Part shown: positions 48,225-57,781 of the stretch, piece after piece
How the letters are laid out: each line of letters opens with the position of its first letter
Position numbering within the stretch: the stretch's first letter is position 1
Source of the DNA: Geosiphon pyriformis
Lineage: Eukaryota > Glomeromycota > Glomeromycetes > Archaeosporales > Geosiphonaceae
Reading direction: 5' to 3'
Assembly (NCBI GenBank): GCA_016748015.1
Contig: JAAOMT010000128.1
Location: 1,821,770-1,885,769 of the forward strand
DNA: 64,000 nucleotides
Translations under genes and position numbers: made by a program
Notes under the pieces: generated by a model
The model's input: only the letters and a program-made list of their open reading frames with translations
What the model was told of the DNA's origin: nothing
Database searches by the model: none

Positions 48225-48704
48225 ACAAGAACTTAAATGGTTCAGCAATAATGATGAAGGTATTATACCAGAATGTGCACATGATATTGATGCAGAGTTT
48301 GATCTGAGATATCCAAGAAAAAATTCTCTCAAATTGGAACCACATTCACGCACTTGCATTGATCTGAAAATAGTACTAGAAATTCTAACAACAATAATGG
48401 TTCAATTAGCATCTAGGAGTAGCCTAGCAAAAAAAAATCAACATCAGAGGAGGAATAATTGACACAGAATATGTAGGAAATATTATTGCTATGCTACAAA
48501 ATAACTCAGAAAAAGCATATATTATAGATCCAAACAAAAAAATAGCCCAGACAATATTCCTACCTTTAGTAAAAATAGCTCAATTAATATCAGTAGGAAA
48601 CAAGAAAGATACAGGGATTTGGATCAATGGGTAAAATAGACATATCAGTCAATATGGCAGAGGAAAAAATTGTTAACAAAGGAGAAATTATCTCAACTCG
48701 TTAA
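48225..48704 (+). pseudogene. Element 3 trimeric dUTPase-like domain
   Basis: All five dUTPase motifs occur in order: DAEFDLRY (motif 1), ASRSSLAKK (motif 2), GGIIDTEYVGNI (motif 3), PNKKIAQTIF (motif 4) and GFGSMGKIDI (motif 5). One-base shifts in an A-run near 48432 and again near 48610 split the frame. In the family, motif 3 Asp/Tyr bind deoxyuridine and the Gly-rich motif 5 closes over the phosphates; these residues are kept. It would hydrolyse dUTP, presumably lowering uracil content of the cDNA. Confidence 0.85.
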
Positions 48705-48734
48705 CCAATTTCCATTTCATCATATGACCAGTAT

Positions 48735-50380
48735 ATGTTAGCTATAAAAAGAGAAGTAAAAGATCAAGCTCAATTGTTTGAAACAAAAACCACCATTTGT
48801 GAAACAGGAGAGATTGGATTTACTAATCTCTACATGTCAGCCAAAAGCTCCAAAAACATCAAAATTTCCATTTATAATACAACTGGAAAGGTCATCAAAA
48901 TACCAAAGAGAACTATCATTGGATATTTAACCACTCAAGTTGAGGATCAACCACCAAACCACATTCCAGATTTTCCACAACTTTGCGAATATGTGGACAT
49001 CACATCACAAATCATCTATGGATGAAGTAAATATTATCTGCTCCAACCAGAGCAGTTGGAACAGATAAACATGGAGAATCTAGACCCACTTCAACAGATG
49101 CAACTAAAGATATTACTCAACAATTTCAATAACATCTTTGCAAGTAAAAATGAATTTGGCCACACCAATATCATCCAGTATCAGATCAAAACCAGAGATG
49201 CAATGTCAATTAAACAAAGAGCATACAAAGTACCACCAGCTAACCATGAGATTATTTGTCAAGAAATCCATCGGATGCTTGACAATGGGCTAATTCAGCC
49301 ATCAATGAGTTCATGGTTGTTACCAGTAGTACTAATCTAAAAAAAAAATGGAAAAATTTACTTTTGTGTAGATTACCGGAAACTGAATGGAGTGATCAAA
49401 AGAGATAACTATCCAACTGCAAAGATCCAGCTGACAAAAAGAAAACAGCATTTACCACCAGAGAGAGGAATTTTGAGTTTGAAGTCATGCCATTTGGCTT
49501 GATAAATGCTCCAGCAACATTCCAATGGCTCATGAAAATTGTCTATACTGGATTACTATGGAAATCAGTAGTTGTATACTTGGATGACACCAATATGTTC
49601 TCAAAAACATTCAATGATCATCTGCATTATCTCCAACAAGTATTTGAAAGATTAAGAAGAGCCAAATTGAAACTAAATGCAACCAAATGTTTCTTTGGAA
49701 AAACTGAACTCAAGTTTTTGAGACATGTGGTAAGCAAAGATGGAATCAAAACAGATCCAAACAAGATTGAAGCTGTCAAGAACTTTCCAGTACCAAATAA
49801 TCTCACAGAATTGAGAGCATTCTTGGGATTTGCTGGATATTACTACTGCTTCATGAAGGACTTTTTCAAAATAGTTCAACCACTACACCAACTTCAAACC
49901 AAGAATGAAAAGTATGAATGGACTGAAACTCAACAAGAAGCATTCAACACATTAAGAAAAAAGCTTATTCAAGCTCCAGTATTGATGTATCCAGACCACA
50001 ACAAACCATTCATAATCACCATCGATACATCAGACCAAGCATTAGGAGCAGTACTCTTACAAAAAAGACTCAATAGAAGGAAACATCCAGTAGCTTATGC
50101 CAGTAGAAGCTTAAGTCCAGCTGAAAAGAACTATGGAACTCCAGCACTAGAACACTTAGCTATCTATTGGGCTGTTATTAAATAGAAAAAATACTTGAGC
50201 CAAAAGTTTGAAATATACACTGATCACAAAAAATTGACTTCAATCCAAAAACAAGAATTTGCAGACAATTATTATGTCAGATGGAAAATAGAACTTTCAC
50301 TATTTAATTATACAGTACATTATAAAAAGGAAAAAGATAATGGAAATGCTGACAGACTGTCACGAATAAGGCAAATCTAA
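48735..50380 (+). pseudogene. Element 3 reverse transcriptase and RNase H
   Basis: The pre-RT segment (48735-49025) is followed by RT (from 49056): LKILLNNFNNIFASKNEFG, ICQEIHRMLDNGLIQPSMS, IYFCVDYRKLNGV, MPFGLINAPATFQ, YLDD (49577-49588, intact), FLGFAGYYYCF. Near 49430 the text jumps from the palm start to PADKKKTAF, so about 40 residues holding the motif A Asp are missing. RNase H has IDTSDQALGAVLLQ, LEHLAIYWAV and IYTDHKKL. A TAG separates the last parts. Confidence 0.85.
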
Positions 50381-50458
50381 AAACATTCCAACCCAAAAAT
50401 ATAACAAAAGATGAATATACAAAAATACCAATAACTTCAATATTATATAAATACCCAA

Positions 50459-51730
50459 TTGTTCAAGGAGAAATTATCTCAAAAAAAACAAAGGAACATA
50501 AAACAACAATCAAAATATTTTATAAACCATCAAAATATACTTTACCAAAAGAACAGAAGAAATCTAGATCAACCAACTAGAATAATCACAGAACCAGAGA
50601 AAGAAATAATATTATTCAACATGCACTCAGACCCAACAGCAGGACATTTTTATAAAGAAGAAATTATAGAAAGTATCAGAAAAAGATACTATTGGCCATC
50701 AATGTATCCAGATATTATCTAATATGTTCAAAACTGTGATGCTTGTCAAAAAAAAAAAGAAACAAGACCAAGTGAACCATTAAGACCAATCAAAGCAGGA
50801 CAACCATTTGATCAAATTAGAATTAATTTAGTCAAACCACTAACAATAACCAGCAGAGGCAACAGATATATTGCAGTAGTCATGAACTATCTCACCAAAT
50901 AGCCAAAAGCAAAAGCCATTCAAAGAGCAGATGCAGAATCTATTGCTGAATTTGTTCATCAAGATTTGATTTGTTGACATGAATGTCCAAAAAAACTATT
51001 ATCAGATCAAAGAACTCACTTTGTGAACAGAACATTAGCAGAATTAAGTCAGAGATTTGGAATCAAAAGACCATTATTATCACCATACTATTCACAAACA
51101 AATGGGTTAGTAAAGAGATTTAACAGAACATTGTGTAAAGCAATCACCAAGATCAGTCAAGAAAATCAGAACAAATGGGATTTGTCTATATCATCAGTAT
51201 TATTTGCTTATTGGACAATAAAGTAAGACATTACACAAGCAACACCATTTGAATTAGTATACGGTAAAACAGCAACATTACCAATTGAGATAGAAGTTAC
51301 CACTTATCCAACAGAACCAATAACTAAAGACAATTTCCAAGAAACATTGTTGAAAAAAACATATGACTTAATGGAAACACTAGAAAACAGATAATAAAAA
51401 GCAGCTGATAACATCCAAAAGTCACAAAAAAAGCAAAAAGAATGACATGATAATCAACTACCAAATAAACCAGTTGAGTTCAAGATTGGAGACAAAGTGC
51501 TATTACATCATACCAAAGTGGAAAAACAATGGAGTGGAAAATTCGACCCCAAATGGGATGGACCATTTCACATAGAAGAAATTCTTGGAAATAGAGCTTA
51601 TAAATTAAGATAGGACAACAAAATTTTAACCAAAGCAGCACATGGTGATCGACTAAAACCATATCACCAGATAGCATCATTGTCTACCAATAATATTCCA
51701 CAACTAGGAGTACAAAGAATACTAGTTTAA
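50459..51730 (+). pseudogene. Element 3 integrase
   Basis: The zinc-binding part shows HSDPTAGHF and CDACQ (HHCC). In the catalytic core the first Asp is Asn (RINLV, codon at 50825-50827), the second is kept (LLSDQ), and the Glu is Lys (GLVKRFNRTL, codon at 51113-51115). Both losses are G to A. The C-terminal part has KIGDKVLLH, WDGPFHIEEI and DRLKPYH. Several nonsense codons occur. It would insert the cDNA into the genome; it cannot be active. Confidence 0.85.
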
Positions 51731-51779
51731 CCAGAGAAGATTCCACAAGATCTGGAACCAATCATAATTATTGAACCAA

Positions 51780-52496
51780 ACACATCAAATTGAACAACCA
51801 AAAGAGTATATAAAAACACAGTACACATGACAAAAGCAACCAAGAAAAAATGGAAATCCCAGATCATATTTACACTATAGCTCAATAATTGTTCTAGGCC
51901 TTAAGTGAACAACAGTTAAACATGGAAATTGTTATTAACAATTAAATAATTTGCTATCAAAACACTCAAAGAAAAAAAATACACTATACCAGTGACCACC
52001 AAAGAACGACAAAAACTGGACAGATAACTTAATAGAAAAAGTGAAGAACACTTTTGGGAAAATACCTGTCATGGCACCAACAGAAGAACTTACAAAAGAG
52101 AATTAGAAGCAATAAACAGAACAACTTCCAATCTTATACTGCTACTACCAGTTAGGTCAGAAGTTGAACATTCAGGAATTGTATATCAACAAATCCAAGA
52201 GAATATTTAACCAAAACATAATACAACAAATTGAAGAATTTATTGGAAAGAAGACAAATACAATGCTATATGTGAGAACAATTTACCAACTGCACAACAT
52301 ATTTCAGAACTATCCAGAAATACTGTTACATTCTGACATAGAAACCATAATCATTAATTAATAAGGAAGAATAAACAATACACAAGTAAAAGATGTGAAA
52401 AACAGAGTCGAACAAACAATACTTGAAAAAGAAGTATTGGAATTAATTCAAAACAAAGATTTTGATAAAGCTCAATATTAAAAAAGGAGGAGATAA
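51780..52496 (+). pseudogene. Element 3 tail region after integrase
   Basis: About 700 bp between integrase and the 3' LTR. Open stretch 52164-52361 (NIQELYINKSKRIF, EEFIGKKTNTMLY in other frames) and the end VKDVKNRVEQTILEKEVLEL, LIQNKDFDKAQY directly before the LTR. The latter is also recognisable at 9150-9270 (element 1) and in part at 13220-13277 (element 2), so it is a conserved feature of the group. No known domain was recognised. Confidence 0.6.
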
Positions 52497-53353
52497 TGTT
52501 ACTCATAAAGAAAAACAGATATAGAAAAAATAATAAACCAATAAGCAAATAGTATATAGCACATAAGCACATTGCTCAGCAATATAGAGTAATAATAAAA
52601 ATCATGACACATTGCTTAGCAATATAGAGCAATATCAGAAAACACGACACATTGCTCAGCAATATGGAGTGATGTTAGAAAATAAGAGCACATTACTTAG
52701 CAATGTGAGCATTGCTCAAGAAATTATAGCACATCACTCAGGAATGTGAGCAATTTCATAGAACATCAATTATATATATATAGTAGTAGCATTAGAAATA
52801 GAAAGAGCAGAATCCATCAGTTAGAAACCTTCCACATTACAAATATTAATAAATAATTATTCACTATCTTAATTTATTCTCCACTATTAACACTACATGT
52901 TGATAGTAATTGATACTTAACCACACTGGAACAATAGCTCTTGATCATGGCTATTAATGAGATACTAACTTGTAATTGCTTTCGTTTATTTCTTTATTTT
53001 TTTTTTATTTTTTTTGTTTTGTTATTTCTTTGGTTTTATTAAAAAATTGATTAAAAATTAAGTGCTAAGATACAGACATTATAGTAACTGGTAAAAGACC
53101 TGTAAAACAAGAGTAAAACACTCATAGATTTGAAGATAGCTTACCAGGAGGATTACTGGCCACTACACTAAGAAAGAAATTTGACGAAACTGTGGTTTCG
53201 GGAAGCTATGGATAAAACCATCAATTAAAATCTCTGTTTATTATACAAAGAACTCTACAATAAAACCTTCAGATATTAACATCTGAGTACCAACCAAGCA
53301 CCAAGTTACGAATTTATTATTTGACTTGAGACTCCAAATAATCATCTGTAACA
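52497..53353 (+). repeat. 3' LTR of element 3
   Basis: TGTTACTCAT to TGTAACA, with termini intact. Preceded by the purine-rich AAAAAAGGAGGAGATAA (52480-52496), the polypurine tract for plus-strand priming. Followed by CCAA, the target duplicate. Confidence 0.92.
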
Positions 53354-54142
53354 CCAATTAGAAATAGACATAGTAAAAAGAAAAATTCCAGAATTTTTCT
53401 CAATAAATTACAAGATTTCAAAATTCCAAATTTTTTTTAAAGAAATTAAAAAATTTCAAGGAATCCTGTATAACATAAATTATGTATATATAATAAAAGT
53501 ATTAAAAGCAGAAAAAAAATAGAAGAAAAGACAATTCAGTTCAAAACAACAATACTCTTTCCTTCAAAAAATAGTTTTTTATAACTTAAAATAAAATTAT
53601 ACATATATTAATAAAACATTTATTATTATTTAAATTTATGTTATTATTACTTAATTAAAGAAATAATAATCTATTCTACACTATCAACACTCTATATTGA
53701 TAAAATTTAATACTTAATCACACTAAATTAATAGCTTTTAATTATAGTTATTAATGAGATACTAATTTTTTATTTTTTTTATTTATTTTTATTTATTTTT
53801 ATTTTGTTTTATTTCTTTGTTGTTTACTAATTGATTAAAAAAATTAAGCACTAAGTAACTAATATTAAAAATAATCTGATAAAAAACCTGGAAACAAAAA
53901 TAAAAATTTAAGAATAGCTTACCAAAAGGGCACAACTGTTAAAATAAACCAGTTATTATGCTAAAAAAAAAATTTACAGAAGAAACCATCAATTAAATTT
54001 TTGTTTATTATACAAAGAACTTAACCAAAACCTTCAGACTTCAAAATCTTCAAAAATTACCACCATTTTCAGTTATTAAGCACCAAATTATAAGTTTGTT
54101 ATTTGTTATTTGTTTTAATACCCCAAATAATTATCTGTAATA
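53354..54142 (+). repeat. Solo LTR B, right part
   Basis: Continues 43424-43471 after the element 3 insertion and ends TGTAATA. It has the same AATTCCAGAATTT-type U3 repeats as solo LTR A. Flanks are TTGT (43420-43423) and TTAT (54143-54146), a target duplicate with one transition. Confidence 0.82.
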
Positions 54143-55120
54143 TTATACAATTTTGGCTTTATTAATAAGTGTTTTATAAAGAATAAATTTAATAATATAG
54201 TTGTTTATATAAATAGATTAATTAAGAATTTGAAGTTTGTAAATGCTTGTGATAGTACTGCTGCTTATTTTTTGAATATTAACATAAATATAAAAGTTAG
54301 AGTATATGATTTGCTCTTTTTGATTTTAATAGAATTACAGACTATTGTTCTTGCTTTAAAATGTGTTTTTGTATTCAGCTTAATTGTGTTGTTTATGAAT
54401 AATCAAGGATTATTAAATATGTGTGTTTTGATTAGAAAAAATATCAGTTCTAATTTTTGCTATAAATATTAGATAAAAAAAAAACATATTTATTAAACTA
54501 TTATGTTAAAAAATCTGTTGATTAATTAGAACAAAGTCAAAAACTATTCTGGAGTTATTGGCAATAAGCATACAAATTTTTTTTGCTAATACTACTATTA
54601 TATCTGATTTTACATTGTTTGTTAGAATATTATACTGCTTTTTTGTTATTAAAAACAGACTTATTTCTGAGAATATTTGTTATTTTATTAAGTATTTGTT
54701 TAAAACTATTGGTTGAGAATTCAAATGTGCTAATAATACTATAAATAAGACTTTTTACAACTTTTTTAATATGCATAAAATTTTAATATATGACATTCTA
54801 ATGATCAAAAATCATTTTGGTTTTATTAGCTTTATATCTATAATACTTCAGTCTTATTTTATAAAGACTCTATATTATTACTTATTAGTAGCCAAAAAAA
54901 AAATTATACAATTCTAATTATTTTGATATATTATGTATCTAATATAAATTAATTAAGAACTTTAATTATATGTTTTTATGTATTCATAATAATTGTATTA
55001 AAAAGAAACTAATTTTAAATACTATTTGAGAATAGATTGATTTGCTAAGTATCTATATTACTAATTATAAAGTAATCTAATTTTTATGTAAAACTAAATC
55101 TTTTAATTGTTTATATATAT
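54143..55120 (+). pseudogene. LINE segment 3: RNase H region
   Basis: Reads NNIVVYINRLIKNL (family VVYTDGS, decayed) near 54190, then the open stretch 54230-54472 with ELQTIVLALKCVFVFSLIV and a following Asn in place of the RNase H Asp. Later text (YSGVIGNKHTN near 54550) matches the HSG..GNE box. It continues segments 1-2 and resumes after element 5 at 62722. Confidence 0.75.
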
Positions 55121-55735
55121 TGTTACAGGTTGGAGTAACAAGCTAACGGATAGCAAGGGAGAACAGTATTGTATGGTGATGGAAATAAACAAAGAAAAAA
55201 TTACAATAAGGGAGCAAATTGAATAAGTAAGAATTCAATATACATGATCAGTCTCATAAAAATCACAGTCACTAATCTTTTCTTAAATCTGAAGATAGAG
55301 GAATAGTCCATGATTGTCAACAAGATAACACTGCTATTATTCTATGTCTCAACTCTGTGATTCTTAGAATCAATAACAAGTATCATTGTACTTTTTAATC
55401 GTTTCTTTATTCAATGAATTACAAGAGCAAGCCAATTGCTTCTCAGGCTAATTCTAACAAATACAAATCAAGAAGAAGAAAAGATAAGATATGTGAATGC
55501 CAACAAGTAGATACTTGAAGGTAAGAAAAGGGGAATAAGTGATTATGAGAGGAAGTAATTAATATTGTTTATTTTGTTACTTTGATCATGTCTTTCTACA
55601 GCTAAGGGAATCATCACTTATATAGCTATCTAAAGTGGTCAACGATCACTATCTAAAAATAGGATGGCTAATTATATGACATCAGTGGCTAATACATGTA
55701 ATAATTAATAAAAACTATGTGTTTCAACCATAACA
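55121..55735 (-). repeat. 3' LTR of element 5 (left)
   Basis: Plus-strand ends TGTTACAGG and CATAACA. Matches 62068-62721 closely; the main size difference is a 12-bp motif GTCAACGATCAC-type unit present once here and four times in the other copy. No phased dyad array. Confidence 0.92.
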
Positions 55736-56457
55736 TCATCCTCTCCAAAGAGATTGAGCTCTGGCGAAATCAAATTATTTATGGGATAGTCTATGTGAAG
55801 AGTTTTGTCTAACTCAAAACTAACTAGTTTGTTGAAGTCTTTTGTGGATAGAGTATATAGTACTTGAGGCAAAATAAGCTTTGTATCCAAGAGACCAAAT
55901 CTTTGTATTAGAGTTCTGGTTCTTTTAGCAATGGTCAAAACTCTTGGGACATCTAATTGTATAATGCCCAAAATTTCCACTTGTATTTCTGAAGTTGTTT
56001 TCTTTATGAGCTTCATGTCTTCTATGATTTTACCAAGATGACCATAAAGTTTTAGTTGTCTTCCATATGACAAGTTTTTGTCTATGGGCAAGATTTCTTG
56101 TATTGTTTTTCTAATTGTGCTGGAAGGTAAAAGTATTGCTGCTGTTATGCTTTCCAGCAGGTATTTATCCATTTTGCCACTAATTCTTTCTCTTCTGGTA
56201 GTTGTTTTCTTTGGTCTAATAACAGTGTGAGTTCTACTATTGTCTGTTATAGTGGTTTGTTTTCTGATAGTCAGAGTAGTATTTGGATAGTTCTTGATCC
56301 AGTACTCATGGAGAGTATAGAAAGCGTTTTGAATGTTTTGATCCAGAAAATAATTGTTTATGTTGATTGAAGATACCTCTGTTTTGGGAATGGTGTATTT
56401 ATTTATATCTAATTTTTGCTGATCATTTGGGTCGGTATTACCACAACAGGTAACCAA
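55705..56457 (-). CDS. Element 5 extra ORF after integrase, 250 aa, unknown function
   Basis: An intact frame in the position where some LTR elements carry env. It begins within or just after the integrase C-terminus in another frame and its last 10 codons lie inside the LTR. No signal peptide or membrane segment is visible. The protein is rich in Ile/Leu/Thr, with a basic patch (RPKKTTTRRERISGK) and helix-prone repeats. Being open over 250 codons in a decaying element suggests it was under selection. It could instead be a shifted C-terminal extension of pol. No family recognised. Confidence 0.6.
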   Translation of the reverse strand: MVTCCGNTDPNDQQKLDINKYTIPKTEVSSININNYFLDQNIQNAFYTLHEYWIKNYPNTTLTIRKQTTITDNSRTHTVIRPKKTTTRRERISGKMDKYLLESITAAILLPSSTIRKTIQEILPIDKNLSYGRQLKLYGHLGKIIEDMKLIKKTTSEIQVEILGIIQLDVPRVLTIAKRTRTLIQRFGLLDTKLILPQVLYTLSTKDFNKLVSFELDKTLHIDYPINNLISPELNLFGEDDVMVETHSFY

Positions 56458-56525
56458 TCAGGTCGTTTGTGATATTTCTTGAGTCGTGTGTTATGAATAG
56501 GGTGATCACTGAATATTGTTCTATA

Positions 56526-57780
56526 TTAATCTTGTAAGATATAAGAACCATTGTTCAAAACTTTGTTGACTATAAAGGGTCCTTTCCACCAGCTAGAGAA
56601 TTTATCACCATAGACATTGTCTCTGTCTGAATGGTATTCCAAAACTAAGTCACCAACACTTAAGAAAAGTGTTTTATAGATCTTTTTCTTTTTGAGCTTC
56701 TCTTGGAACTGTTTTATTTTTTCAAAGGCAATTATCCGTGCTTCTATCAATGAGTCAAGAATAGTACCAAGTCTTCTTTGCAAAATGTCCTTGTAATCTC
56801 CTATTGTTATTTCTTCAAAAGGTATTGTTTCTATATCCATTTCTATTGATAGAGTTGCCATTTGTCCATAGAGCAAAAAAAAGGGTTCATAACTTGTTAT
56901 GTCATGATTCACAGTTCTGTAGGCAAACAAAGCTGAAGGCAATACTTTGTTCCATAGATTGGTTTCTTCACTGGTTTTGGCTAGAGTTTCACATAGTGTT
57001 CTATTGAAACGTTCCACTAGGCTATTTGTTTGGGAGTGATAAGGGGAAGAGAATTTATGACGTATTCCCATTTTTCTGCAAAGTTCTTCAACCAGTGTAC
57101 TGAGAAAAGCTCTTCCTCTATCAGATAAAAGTTCTTTGGGGCAGCTGTAGTGACAGATAATATCTTCATAAATGAAATTGGCAATTGAGACTGCTATTTG
57201 ATCTGGGGTGGCTCTTGCTTCTACCCACTTTGTAAGATAGTTGGTAGCTGTGATAATGTATCTGTTGCCATCAGGAGTTACTGTTAAAAATCCAACAACA
57301 TCTATACCAATTCTATCAAATGGTTAACCAACAAAGATTGGATGGATATCTTCCTTGCGATTGGGTTTTCCTTTTCTTTGGCAGGTATCACAGGTTTTGA
57401 TGTATTCAGCAATGTCTTTTCCCAAGGTAGGCCAATAATAGCGAGCTAAAGTTTTCTGAATTGTTTTTGTTTTTCCAAAGTGTCTAGCTAATGGATCAGT
57501 GTGTATATTGTAGATCACAATTTCTCTTTCTTTAAATCTAATAACTCTCTGGGAGTGGTCAAGATCTTTTCTATTTCTTTTATATAACTGGTTCTGGTGA
57601 ATCAAATAGAAATTTGATTGTTTGCGCAAATGTTCTCTTTGCTGTCGAGTATAGTCTGGCAGGTATTGTCTTTTACCCAAAAATTTTATTAAAGCAGAGT
57701 AGTTGTCCGAGTCCATTATCGTGTTTGTTTGTGGGGGAGTTACAAATAATTAAGTTGGTTTGGTTTGAGAGAGTTTTACT
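56526..57780 (-). pseudogene. Element 5 integrase (one internal stop)
   Basis: Open frames 57716-57324 and 57071-56526 are in one frame, split by TAA at 57324 (a CAA Gln by one C to T). HHCC zinc part: HTDPLARHF and CDTCQR. Core: PFDRIGIDVVG (Asp), KELLSDRG (Asp) and SLVERFNRTL (Glu), so the D,D,E triad is complete. The C-terminal part has VGDLVLEYH and WWKGPFIVNKV. After another TAA (56526) the frame goes on with HNTRLKKYH, the usual integrase end. Confidence 0.88.
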
Positions 57781-57781
57781 A

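Larger units (their letters stand above)
43472..53353 (+). mobile_element. Element 3: Ty3/Gypsy retrotransposon with dUTPase and Cys-rich module
   Basis: 9.9 kb with LTRs of 856-857 bp and a 4-bp target duplication CCAA (43468-43471, 53354-53357). Order: primer site, gag, protease, Cys-rich module, acidic linker, dUTPase, RT, RNase H, integrase, tail ORF. It is inactive: stops and frameshifts occur in all parts, RT motif A is deleted near 49430, and integrase has lost two of three catalytic residues. It sits inside solo LTR B. It is the most complete representative of its group in the window. Confidence 0.93.

Noticed and set aside
55705-56457. Envelope gene
   Set aside because: Right position, but no signal peptide, no transmembrane segment and no Cys pattern, so described only as an unknown ORF.
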